A DNA stretch of 7,990 nucleotides from DATDCY01 sp031406795 [NCBI: Candidatus Rokuibacteriota bacterium] (lineage in GTDB: Bacteria; JAUVQV01), in NCBI GenBank assembly GCA_031406795.1, contig JANOHV010000140.1:1-7990 (forward strand), written 5' to 3'. Shown here one piece after another: positions 1 to 5,238 of this stretch. The translations under genes were made by a program, and so were the position numbers. The stretch's first letter is position 1; every line of letters starts with the position of its first letter. The notes under the pieces are model-generated. The model did no database searches and was not told where the DNA came from. It saw only the letters and a list, made by a program, of their open reading frames with translations.

Positions 1-79
1 TTTTCGTCTTCGCTCTCATCTGCCTTTTCCCCTTGTTCTGGTTGCAAAACCTGTCGGAACGGTTAGATTATTCCCCACC

Positions 80-310
80 ATGACTGCGCTTGCAAGCAAA
101 TCCGTCGGCATCTGGATCCGGTCTGTACTGAAGACCAGCCCCGTAGCGACAGCCCTGAGCACCACGAGAAGCGCCCGGTATTAGGCAGAAGCCAAGCGCT
201 GGCGCGTCCGGGAGGTCTACCACGTGGAGGCGGTTTTCGGGAAAAAGGTCTTCGGTTATACCTGACCAGGTGCAGATGCGCTTAGAAACAATCTGACTGG
301 CCTAATGTGT
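80..310 (+). pseudogene. Decayed 5' fragment of a second serine recombinase
   Basis: This stretch aligns base by base with the first ~240 bases of the intact recombinase (from 1986). Shared blocks include GTCGGCATCTGGATCCGG (104-121), GAGCACCACGAGAAGCGC, CTGGCGCGTC and GAGGTCTACCAC. A one-base deletion just after the Trp-Ile-Arg codons removes the catalytic Arg-Val-Ser-Thr reading. An in-frame TAG (TATTAGGCAGAAGCC region) and a TGA near 263 follow, and about 12 bases are missing before the CGCTTAG block. Read past these lesions, the residues AEAKRWRVREVYHVEAV match [17 protein letters not shown] of the intact copy. Homology fades around 307-320; the resolvase core, zinc ribbon and coiled coil are absent. 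The ATG at 80 has no Shine-Dalgarno sequence. A poor promoter-like pair lies upstream (TTGCAA 42-47, TAGATT 64-69). Bases 1-79 otherwise show nothing firm; a minus-strand ATG at 19 with AAGGGG upstream could begin a divergent regulator as in the intact module, but only six codons are visible. Confidence 0.78.
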
Positions 311-323
311 TGACCACTTCCGA

Positions 324-351
324 GGGTGGGTCATGGACGAATGACCCACCC
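324..351 (-). terminator. Perfect 11-bp hairpin after the leftward accessory operon
   Basis: GGGTGGGTCAT (324-334) and ATGACCCACCC (341-351) form a perfect 11-bp stem with a 6-base loop. It begins 13 bases past the stop codon of the DUF1508 gene on the minus strand, where an end-of-operon structure is expected. Neither strand has a U-tract after the stem, so it is not a canonical intrinsic terminator. It could block 3' exonucleases, aid factor-dependent termination, or be a leftover palindrome at the boundary with the recombinase relic. The hairpin is directly visible; its role is inferred. Confidence 0.42.
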
Positions 352-364
352 CCTGTTCATTCAC

Positions 365-535
365 TCAATCTTCCCGGATCGGCGCCGCCGCGGACCCCTT
401 CACCAACTGAATCGCCGCCTGACAATCGGCCTTGTTGTTGTACCCCTCGCCAGCGTTGGCGATCTTCCTGTTGTTCGCAGCCTGAAGGTACCAACGCCAC
501 TGACCGTTCGCGTCTTTGTAGATGTGATACTCCAT
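365..535 (-). CDS. DUF1508/YegP-family small protein (56 aa)
   Basis: A 56-residue protein starting MEYHIYKDANGQWRWYLQ. It matches the single-repeat DUF1508 (YegP) fold pattern: an initial strand with Tyr-Lys-Asp (6-8), Gly-Gln-Trp-Arg-Trp (11-15), Leu-Gln-Ala-Ala-Asn (17-21), Ile-Ala (25-26), Gly-Glu-Gly-Tyr (29-32), Lys35, then a helix ending Gln-Leu-Val-Lys. E. coli YegP has two such repeats; this has one plus a short Ala/Pro tail. The start is supported by a very strong Shine-Dalgarno AAGGAGG (542-548) six bases upstream. The family's biochemical role is not established. No signal peptide or membrane segment is present, so it is probably cytosolic. It follows the DUF2188 gene by 52 bases on the same strand and is probably co-transcribed with it as element cargo. 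Confident in the family, not in any function. Confidence 0.87.
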   Translation of the reverse strand: MEYHIYKDANGQWRWYLQAANNRKIANAGEGYNNKADCQAAIQLVKGSAAAPIRED

Positions 536-587
536 CGTCGACCTCCTTCTCGCTTCTTTGTTGATTCAAGCTCCGCCTACGTCCTTA

Positions 588-818
588 CTAGTACTTCTTG
601 TCCCTCGGAGGCATCGGATCGTTACCGTAGCTATCTTTGTCTCGAATCTTTGCGTCCCTCCCGTGGATCACCACTTCGCTCCTCTGATTCTTCGCAATCT
701 CTGTGGCGCGTTCGATAGCCTCCTTCTGCGTTGGCTTGATCGACGTATCACGCTGATTGCCCGCACCGAGCACTGCCCATCCATCCGGCCTTTTCACTAC
801 GTGCTGATTCTTTCCCAT
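588..818 (-). CDS. DUF2188-family small protein (76 aa)
   Basis: A 76-residue, charged, soluble protein with the DUF2188 pattern: Gln-His-Val-Val (5-8) at the N-terminus, Gly-Trp-Ala-Val (13-16), Gly-Asn-Gln-Arg (20-23), Thr-Gln-Lys-Glu-Ala-Ile (30-35), then Glu-Val-Val-Ile-His-Gly-Arg-Asp (48-55) and Ile-Arg-Asp-Lys-Asp-Ser-Tyr-Gly (58-65). The length is normal for this family of short stand-alone proteins. The start ATG is preceded by AAAGGAG (826-832) at a good distance. No function is established for the family; it is often found in accessory regions. It lies downstream of the metalloprotease gene with a 69-base gap that contains a candidate promoter of its own, so it may be expressed independently of the repressor operon. 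No catalytic motif is visible. Confidence 0.88.
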   Translation of the reverse strand: MGKNQHVVKRPDGWAVLGAGNQRDTSIKPTQKEAIERATEIAKNQRSEVVIHGRDAKIRDKDSYGNDPMPPRDKKY

Positions 819-850
819 GAAATTTCTCCTTTCTCATGGTGTTGGCACAC

Positions 851-881
851 GTTAGCATACAGTGACTAACACTTCAAGCAA
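851..881 (-). promoter_or_regulatory. Candidate promoter and inverted repeat for the two small genes
   Basis: On the minus strand TTGCTT (876-881) is followed after 16 bases by TATGCT (854-859). That would start transcription near 847, giving a ~30-base leader to the DUF2188 start. The -10 region is covered by an inverted repeat, GTTAG (851-855) and CTAAC (866-870) separated by ten bases, which could bind a dimeric regulator. Both hexamers are imperfect (3/6 and 4/6 matches). The repeat arms differ from the palindrome in the repressor/recombinase intergenic region, so a shared regulator is not shown. Confidence 0.35.
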
Positions 882-902
882 AAAAAATCACAGCTCCAGC
901 TG
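880..902 (-). terminator. Weak intrinsic terminator at the end of the metalloprotease gene
   Basis: Read on the minus strand, CAGCTGGAGCTG (902-891) can fold into a short 4-bp stem, followed by TGA and then eight consecutive T (887-880). The hairpin lies in the last codons of the gene and the stop codon is between stem and U-tract. The stem is short, so termination would be partial at best. It would separate the repressor/protease transcript from the downstream small genes. Confidence 0.22.
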
Positions 903-1583
903 GCACGATTCGACATACAGCTCTTTTAGTCTGATTTCCGCCACGACAGGGTTGACCTCAAAGGCATCGGCAACAAGAACCTTGGCCCGTAAAAACATGT
1001 CAGGGGGAAGGCACTTCCGCCCCATCGAGCCGGCTTCTTCCAAGAGTTGTCCAAGAGCCAACTCAAGAAGCTGATTCGGCAGGAGCAATCCACCGATGGC
1101 TCGGTTAGCTTGGTATTCCCACCATTTACCACCGGTTCCATTCTGTTCGAAATCACCGCGCCTGCACATGATCCTACTATTCCTAAAATCGAGATTCTCA
1201 GTCTGAGGAAGTCCAATCTGACCGCTGCCCTCTATGAAGAGAATCTGGTGCAACAGGCCATGCCCAGCCTCGTGAGCGAGGGTAGAGCGCACCCGACGCC
1301 GCCCAATCTGAGTACCGTCGTACAGAGAAGAGGCTACGCCAACCCTCTTCACTGTACCTTCCTTATCAAATACCGTGCATCCGAGGACTCCATCCGAGAA
1401 GTCGGTATATTCGATATGACTCTCGAACCTTTTCTCGATAAACCGCTCTACTCGAATGGGGCACGGCTCTTTCGGGAGTAATCCGACATCTGCCAAAGCT
1501 TCACAGCAGATCCTATCAATTTCATCTTTTGGAAAGAACAGCCTTTCTTTGTACTGGCCGAATGGACTGTATGCAATCTTCAT
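888..1583 (-). CDS. ImmA/IrrE-family zinc metallopeptidase (likely repressor-cleaving antirepressor)
   Basis: A 231-residue protein with a zincin active site: His104-Glu-Ala-Gly-His108 (HExxH) and a downstream Trp-Trp-Glu-Tyr-Gln-Ala-Asn (154-160), where Glu156 is the expected third zinc ligand. Ala-Ile-Gly-Gly-Leu-Leu-Leu-Pro (162-169) continues the pattern typical of the ImmA/IrrE peptidase domain (COG2856). The N-terminal ~95 residues match the segment that precedes the catalytic helix in this family. No signal peptide is present, so it is cytosolic. The ATG overlaps the stop of the upstream XRE gene as TAATG, implying translational coupling, with a GAAGAAG purine run as its ribosome site. 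In ICEBs1 and related elements ImmA cleaves its cognate repressor ImmR to induce excision; deinococcal IrrE cleaves the XRE-type repressor DdrO. The same pairing beside a recombinase gene makes the XRE protein the probable substrate here. An XRE/ImmA-like toxin-antitoxin function is an alternative. Codon use is far less G/C-biased than in the host genes. Confidence 0.92.
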   Translation of the reverse strand: MKIAYSPFGQYKERLFFPKDEIDRICCEALADVGLLPKEPCPIRVERFIEKRFESHIEYTDFSDGVLGCTVFDKEGTVKRVGVASSLYDGTQIGRRRVRSTLAHEAGHGLLHQILFIEGSGQIGLPQTENLDFRNSRIMCRRGDFEQNGTGGKWWEYQANRAIGGLLLPNQLLELALGQLLEEAGSMGRKCLPPDMFLRAKVLVADAFEVNPVVAEIRLKELYVESCQLEL

Positions 1584-1939
1584 TACTTCTTCTTAGAAGT
1601 TGCCTGCTTCAAAAATGCATCGGCCGTCAATTGGCCACTCTTCAACTGCTCAGCAGTGGTTCGAAAGGCAAGTCCGACTGTGGGATCCGACTGAATCAAG
1701 CGCTTGATGGAAGCATACACTTCTCGATGGTCGTACTTCTTTAGTTCGCTTAATGAAGTCCCAAGCACTTCCGCAAGTCTCTCTAGCTTCGGATCGGATG
1801 GATATCTTCGGCCATACTCGACATCTGAGAGGAATGGAGCGCTCACTTCAACCTTTGTAGCCAACTCCCTTAAGGACATGTCTTTCTTATCCCTAAGCTC
1901 CCGAATTACTTCTCCTAGTGTCTTGCTTTTTATATTCAT
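1583..1939 (-). CDS. XRE/Cro-CI-type helix-turn-helix repressor (118 aa)
   Basis: The N-terminal ~60 residues are a classic HTH_3 domain: Leu-Gly-Glu-Val-Ile-Arg-Glu-Leu-Arg (8-16), Met-Ser-Leu-Arg-Glu-Leu-Ala (21-27), the recognition region Ser-Ala-Pro-Phe-Leu-Ser-Asp-Val-Glu-Tyr-Gly (33-43), Pro-Ser-Asp-Pro-Lys-Leu-Glu-Arg-Leu-Ala (47-56). The C-terminal half is helical and charged and ends in a Lys run; it has no peptidase S24 domain, so it is not a LexA/CI-type self-cleaving repressor. That fits regulation by a separate protease. It probably binds as a dimer to the palindrome between itself and the recombinase, repressing both. The chosen ATG has no recognisable Shine-Dalgarno sequence; if the candidate promoter is right, the transcript starts within a few bases of it and would be nearly leaderless. 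Another ATG seven bases upstream is out of frame. The low-GC composition contrasts with host genes. Confidence 0.93.
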   Translation of the reverse strand: MNIKSKTLGEVIRELRDKKDMSLRELATKVEVSAPFLSDVEYGRRYPSDPKLERLAEVLGTSLSELKKYDHREVYASIKRLIQSDPTVGLAFRTTAEQLKSGQLTADAFLKQATSKKK

Positions 1940-1980
1940 AGTCCATAAGCTTATTCAGGCTTACAGTCGAAGTCAAGGGG
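1923..1980. promoter_or_regulatory. Divergent overlapping promoters with palindromic operator between repressor and recombinase
   Basis: The 46-base gap holds a perfect 10-bp palindrome ATAAGCTTAT (1945-1954); a second half-site GCTTA (1959-1963) is inverted relative to TAAGC (1946-1950). On the minus strand TTGACT (1971-1976) lies 17 bases from TAAGCT (1948-1953), pointing at the repressor. On the plus strand TTGCTT (1923-1928) also lies 17 bases from TAAGCT (1946-1951), pointing at the recombinase. The two candidate -10 boxes overlap on the palindrome, so one bound repressor could silence both directions. The plus-strand -35 lies inside the first codons of the repressor gene. AAGGGG (1975-1980), five bases before the recombinase ATG, is its ribosome site. 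The palindrome is seen; promoter activity and repressor binding are inferred, and the -10 boxes are weak (3/6). Confidence 0.45.
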
Positions 1981-1985
1981 CGCTT

Positions 1986-3488
1986 ATGAAAGAGACTACT
2001 AAGAACGTCGGCATCTGGATCCGGGTCTCAACCGAGGACCAAGCCCGAGGCGATAGCCCCGAGCACCACGAGAAGCGCGCACGACACTACGCCGAGGCTA
2101 AGGGCTGGCGCGTCAAAGAGGTCTACCACCTGGAAGCAGTCTCCGGCAAAGCCGTGTCCGCCCACCCCGAGACCAAACGGATGCTGGAGCATATCCGCTT
2201 AGGACACATCACCGGACTGATCTTCTCCAAACTTGCACGCCTCGCCAGGAACACCCGGGAGCTCTTGGATTTCTCGGACTACTTCAGGGAGCACAACGCC
2301 GACCTCATCTCCCTCCAGGAATCCATCGACACCTCCACCCCTGCCGGCCGGCTCTTCTACACGATGATCGCCGCCATGGCCCAGTGGGAACGAGAGGAAA
2401 TCGCCGATCGGGTAGCAGCCTCCGTCCCCATCCGGGCCAAGCTCGGCAAGAAGATCGCCGGCGCGGCATGCTTTGGCTACCAGTACAAGGAGAGCAAGTT
2501 CTCCCCTCACCCGGAAGAGGCGCCAGTCCGAAAGCTGATCTACGAACTCTTCCTCGAACACAAACGGAAGAAGTCCGTCGCCCGCATCCTCAACGAACGA
2601 GGATACCGGACCCGGAATGGGTCCCAGTTCTCCGACACGACAGTCTCCCGGCTCCTCCGGGATTCCACCGCCATGGGTATCTATCGGGCGAACTACTCCA
2701 AGAGCCTTGGCGACGGCAAGAAGTGGGTCTTGAAGCCCAAGGAGGACTGGGTCTTCATCAAGGTCGAACCGATCGTCTCGGAAGAGATCTGGAAGGAGTG
2801 CAACGCCATCCTGGACGACCAGGAGAAGCGAAACCGCCGACCCGCCAAGAAGGCCGTCCACCTCTTCACCGGGTTTGCCTATTGTGACTGCGGGAACAAA
2901 CTCTATGTCCCCTCCGAATCAAAAAAGTACATCTGCTACAAGTGCCGGAACAAGATCGGGGTGGCCGACCTGGAAGAGATCTTCCATACCCAGCTCCGTG
3001 AGTTCTTCATGTCACCAACCGAGATCACCGGGTATCTCGCGACGGCCGACCAGGTGATCCGGGAAAAGGAGGAACTCCTCCGAGCACTGGAAGAAGAGAA
3101 GAAGAAAACCGAGAAGGATCGCGACCGAGTCTTCCGCTCCTACCTCGACGAAGAAATTGACGTCAGGACTTACGGGAGCCAGTTTCGTCCAATGGAGGAA
3201 AGAGTCCGCCAGATCGAAGACCAGATCCCAGAGATCCAAGGAGAGATCGACTTCCTAAAGATCCAGTACCTTTCCTCCGACCGGATCCTCTTCGAAGCCC
3301 GGGACCTCTACTCCCGCTGGCCTCAACTGGCCAGCGAAGAAAAACGCCAAATCATTGAAAACATTACCGACAAAATCCTCGTCGGCAAAGAAGACATCAG
3401 CATCAATCTATGTTATCTCCCTATCTCTTCAGAGAAGACCGCAGAAAGGCAACGCAGTCACAGGGATTCATCGCCGCGGCGAGCATGA
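1986..3488 (+). CDS. Large serine recombinase (site-specific integrase/excisionase of the element)
   Basis: A 500-residue cytosolic DNA recombinase. The resolvase catalytic domain spans ~8-150: Trp-Ile-Arg13-Val-Ser15-Thr with the nucleophile Ser15, then Phe-Ser-Lys-Leu-Ala-Arg85-Leu-Ala-Arg88-Asn and the Ala-Gln-Trp-Glu-Arg-Glu helix (132-137). The recombinase domain (PF07508 type) spans ~163-280. The zinc ribbon has Cys300-x-Cys302 and Cys317-x-x-Cys320. A long coiled coil (~355-425) follows, used by large serine integrases to control synapsis and directionality. All catalytic and metal residues are present and there is no frameshift, so it looks active. The frame is open further upstream (to 1704), but ATG 1986 is chosen because the family's Gly-Ile-Trp-Ile-Arg-Val-Ser-Thr start follows directly, AAGGGG precedes it, and the upstream part would be antisense to the repressor. 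The gene runs across the element/host boundary: about the last nine codons are comM DNA. Its GC lies between the left module and the host. Confidence 0.95.
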   Translation: MKETTKNVGIWIRVSTEDQARGDSPEHHEKRARHYAEAKGWRVKEVYHLEAVSGKAVSAHPETKRMLEHIRLGHITGLIFSKLARLARNTRELLDFSDYFREHNADLISLQESIDTSTPAGRLFYTMIAAMAQWEREEIADRVAASVPIRAKLGKKIAGAACFGYQYKESKFSPHPEEAPVRKLIYELFLEHKRKKSVARILNERGYRTRNGSQFSDTTVSRLLRDSTAMGIYRANYSKSLGDGKKWVLKPKEDWVFIKVEPIVSEEIWKECNAILDDQEKRNRRPAKKAVHLFTGFAYCDCGNKLYVPSESKKYICYKCRNKIGVADLEEIFHTQLREFFMSPTEITGYLATADQVIREKEELLRALEEEKKKTEKDRDRVFRSYLDEEIDVRTYGSQFRPMEERVRQIEDQIPEIQGEIDFLKIQYLSSDRILFEARDLYSRWPQLASEEKRQIIENITDKILVGKEDISINLCYLPISSEKTAERQRSHRDSSPRRA

Positions 3489-4509
3489 AGCGGGCCGGGT
3501 AAGTCAACGTGAGCGCCGCACGGGCGATGGTCACCTCCCCGGCCTCCATGGGTTGGCGCAAGTTCTCGAGGACCCGGCGCGGGAACTCCGGCAGTTCGTC
3601 GAGGAACAACACCCCGTTGTGGGCGAGGCTGACCTCGCCGGGCCGTGGGTGCGAGCCGCCGCCGATGAGCCCGGCGTTGCTCACGGTGTGATGGGGTGCT
3701 CGGAACGGGCGCCGGCGCACGAGCGGCCTCTCGGGAGATACAAGTCCAGCCACCGAGTGAATCCTGGTGGTCTCGAGCGCCTCCTCGAACGAGAGCGGCG
3801 GCAGAATCCCCGGCAGGCAGCGGGTCAGCAGCGTCTTGCCCGACCCAGGCGGGCCGACAAAAAGCAGATTGTGCCCGCCGGCGGCCGCAATCTCCAGTGC
3901 CCGGCGGGCGAACTCCTGGCCGCGCACATCCTCGAGAGCGCCGTCACCGGCCACGGCGTTGTCTTCCTGTTCTGCCGATTGAGCCCGCACCAGCACCTGT
4001 TCGCCGTTGAGGAACGCCGCCACCTCGGCGAGTGTGCGCGCGGGGTAAACCTCGATCTCGCGCACGAGCGCCGCCTCGGCCGCGTTTTCCGGCGGCAGGA
4101 CCAACCCCCGAAAGCCTCCCGCGCGCGCCGCCAGCGCCATGGGCAGCACCCCACGCACCGGTTTCAAACCGCCGTCGAGCGAAAGTTCCGCGACGAGAAG
4201 CAGGTCGGCTGCCACCTCGGCGTTCGCCAGACCCTGGGCCGCGAGCAACCCAATAGCGATCGCGAGGTCGAAGGAACTGCCCTCCTTGCGCAGGTCGGCG
4301 GGGGCCAGGTTCACCGTTACCCTGGCCGCCGGGAAGGGAAACCCCGAGTTCATGATCGCCGAGCGGACGCGATCCCGGCTCTCCCGCACCGCTTCGTCCG
4401 GTAGTCCCACGGTGGCGAACGAGGGCAACCCGGACTGGAGATCCGCCTCGACGAGCACCGGGAACGCCTGCACGCCGAGCACGGCGGCGGCACGGACGCG
4501 GGCGAGCAC
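3421..4509 (-). pseudogene. comM: comM (yifB) Mg-chelatase-like AAA+ helicase gene, 3' truncated by the insertion
   Basis: ComM is a hexameric AAA+ helicase that promotes branch migration of incoming DNA during natural transformation. Visible here are the N-terminal ChlI/Lon-protease-like domain (Gly-Leu-Pro-Ser-Phe ~27-31, Thr-Val-Gly-Leu-Pro-Asp 33-38), Walker A Gly-Pro-Pro-Gly-Ser-Gly-Lys-Thr (219-226), Walker B Leu-Phe-Leu-Asp-Glu (301-305) and the sensor-1 strand to Asn348-Pro-Cys350. The frame then enters element DNA, adds 12 unrelated residues and stops, giving 362 residues where the family has about 500. The arginine finger, sensor 2 and C-terminal Mg_chelatase part are missing, so the protein should be inactive. 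The start is GTG 4509, one base after the yraN stop, with GGGAG eight bases upstream; it gives the conserved Met-Leu-Ala-Arg-Val start, unlike the longer ATG at 4575. The loss would reduce transformation until excision restores the gene. Confidence 0.93.
3450..3472. other. Element/host attachment junction inside comM
   Basis: Reading comM leftwards, the conserved run Met-Leu-Ala-Ala-Ala-Met-Asn-Pro-Cys is intact to 3460. The usual Pro-Cys-Gly continuation is replaced by Asp-Cys-Val-Ala and then unrelated residues. The crossover should lie in or just left of ATTCATCGCC/CACAGGG, roughly 3453-3465; the exact core dinucleotide cannot be set without the other end. On the element side a short inverted repeat TCTTC-AGA-GAAGA (3426-3438) might belong to the att arm, but this is speculative. 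Placement immediately beside the recombinase 3' end is the normal arrangement for serine-integrase attP sites. Confidence 0.6.
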
Positions 4510-4510
4510 G

Positions 4511-4906
4511 TCACCAACTCCCGCTTGCCGGAAAAGCATTGCGGAAATGGCGCACGCGTTTTGCGCCGGAGTCATCCCAGTCGACAGCCACGACGTCGAA
4601 CCGCGCCGGCCGGCCGAGCCAGCCCCGCCGCTGCAGGTACCACGCCGCCAACCGCGTCAATCGCCGCTGTTTGGCGGGGGTGACCATCTCCTCCGGCGCC
4701 CCGTACCGCCGGCCCCGATTCCCCTTCACCTCGACGAAGACGATCACCCCGGCATCGATCGCGACCAGATCGATCTCGCCGAGCCGACAGCGCACATTCG
4801 CCTCGACGATGCGATAGCCGCAACCATCGAGGTGCCGCGCCGCCGAGGACTCGCCCGCCGCCCCGAGCGCCCGGCGAGGGTCGCCGGCGCCTGTCGCCTC
4901 AGCCAT
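4511..4906 (-). CDS. yraN: YraN/UPF0102 endonuclease-like protein
   Basis: A 131-residue protein of the UPF0102 (YraN) family, the usual length. It has the restriction-endonuclease-like (PD-(D/E)xK-type) core: Gly-Glu19 in the first helix, Leu-Gly-Glu-Ile-Asp46-Leu (42-47), Val-Phe-Val-Glu59-Val-Lys61 (56-61), then Arg-Arg-Tyr-Gly (66-69) and a helix Lys-Gln-Arg-Arg-Leu (approximately 78-82). The acidic residues and Lys61 have the spacing of a metal-dependent nuclease site; the cellular role is not settled, though its frequent pairing with comM suggests DNA processing. The frame opens further upstream, but ATG 4906 is chosen because AGGAGG lies nine bases before it and the residues upstream do not resemble the family. 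The stop is separated from the comM GTG by one base, so translation is almost certainly coupled. High GC throughout. Confidence 0.94.
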   Translation of the reverse strand: MAEATGAGDPRRALGAAGESSAARHLDGCGYRIVEANVRCRLGEIDLVAIDAGVIVFVEVKGNRGRRYGAPEEMVTPAKQRRLTRLAAWYLQRRGWLGRPARFDVVAVDWDDSGAKRVRHFRNAFPASGSW

Positions 4907-4956
4907 GCCGCGCACCCTCCTGCTGAGTCGAGATGCAAGAGACACGCCTGAAGACT

Positions 4957-4972
4957 GCGGGGCAAGCCCCGC
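4957..4972. repeat. REP-like palindrome in the yraN/rel intergenic region
   Basis: GCGGGG-CAAG-CCCCGC is a perfect 6-bp GC stem with a four-base loop, reading GCGGGGCTTGCCCCGC on the minus strand. This resembles the G/C-rich, CTTG-centred palindromes of bacterial REP elements. It lies in the leader of yraN and lacks a U-tract, so it is not an intrinsic terminator. Only one copy is in the window; assignment as a dispersed repeat is inferred from the form alone. Confidence 0.35.
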
Positions 4973-5011
4973 TCTGGAAACGCAGCGTATTTCTGCTGAT
5001 TTCCCGGTGTC

Positions 5012-5037
5012 GGTCCTCCGAGCCGCCGAGGGGGACC
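5012..5037. other. GC-rich hairpin in the yraN/rel intergenic region
   Basis: GGTCCTCC (5012-5019) pairs with GGGGGACC (5030-5037) over 8 bp, one a G-T wobble, with a ten-base loop. A smaller pair GTTCC/GGAAC (5068-5072, 5084-5088) lies to its right. The ~330 bases from 4907 to 5238 hold no gene I can support. I checked for T-box, cobalamin, c-di-GMP, RNase P and tRNA signatures and recognise none. Whether these hairpins form a structured yraN leader is unknown. Confidence 0.25.
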
Positions 5038-5156
5038 CGATGCGATCGACCACTGACTCGGTAATACGTTCCCCGGAGGCGCAGGAACCAGCCCAGAGCT
5101 GCTCCCGGGCGCCCACTCCGCCTCGCACTTGGAAACGGTGACAATCACGGACTCCC

Positions 5157-5186
5157 TTTACTTCACCCGTCGGGAGCGGCTACATT
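5157..5186 (+). promoter_or_regulatory. Candidate promoter of rel
   Basis: TTTACT (5157-5162) and TACATT (5181-5186) are separated by 18 bases, each matching 4/6 of the sigma-70 consensus. Transcription would begin near 5194, giving a ~45-base leader to the ATG at 5239. This argues against the TTG at 5185 as the start codon, because it would lie upstream of the transcript start. It is plausible but weak. Confidence 0.3.
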
Positions 5187-5238
5187 GTTTCACACGGGCA
5201 ATCTCGCCCGTCACGGCGAGCGGGGGCACACTTCGACC

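Larger units (their letters stand above)
1..3460. mobile_element. Right part of a serine-recombinase integrative element inserted in comM (left end outside window)
   Basis: A lower-GC block holds a large serine recombinase at its right edge, an XRE/ImmA-type regulatory pair, two tiny accessory genes and a decayed recombinase fragment. The right boundary is placed near 3460 because the minus-strand comM reading frame changes there from conserved ComM sequence to unrelated residues. No matching comM 3' end or second att site is visible to the left, so the element either continues beyond base 1 or has lost its left end. No conjugation, phage structural or replication genes appear in this part, so whether it is an ICE, prophage or small island cannot be decided. 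The left coordinate is simply the window edge. Confidence 0.65.

Noticed and set aside
357-569. A 70-codon minus-strand frame overlapping the DUF1508 gene
   Set aside because: It is out of frame with the 56-aa DUF1508 protein, which has the strong ribosome site and family motifs.
326-718. A 130-codon plus-strand frame over the two small genes
   Set aside because: It is antisense to the DUF1508 and DUF2188 genes, with no family resemblance and no ribosome site.
1704-1985. N-terminal extension of the recombinase frame to 1704
   Set aside because: These 94 codons are antisense to the XRE gene and do not resemble recombinases; ATG 1986 has AAGGGG upstream and the conserved N-terminus.
2199-2861. 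A 220-codon open frame antisense to the recombinase
   Set aside because: It overlaps the conserved recombinase domain completely, has no ribosome site and no recognisable domain.
3355-4404. A 349-codon plus-strand frame overlapping comM
   Set aside because: It is antisense to conserved comM motifs (Walker A/B) and starts inside the recombinase frame; it is a shadow frame.
4139-4951. A 270-codon plus-strand frame over comM and yraN
   Set aside because: It is antisense to two conserved genes and the composition is typical of a shadow frame in high-GC DNA.
4907-5184. A riboswitch, tRNA or RNase P RNA between yraN and rel
   Set aside because: Hairpins exist, but no T-box, cobalamin, c-di-GMP, RNase P or tRNA consensus elements could be matched.
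5185-5238. TTG start for rel at 5185
   Set aside because: It has GGGAG upstream, but the extra 18 residues are unlike the family and the candidate promoter -10 overlaps this codon.
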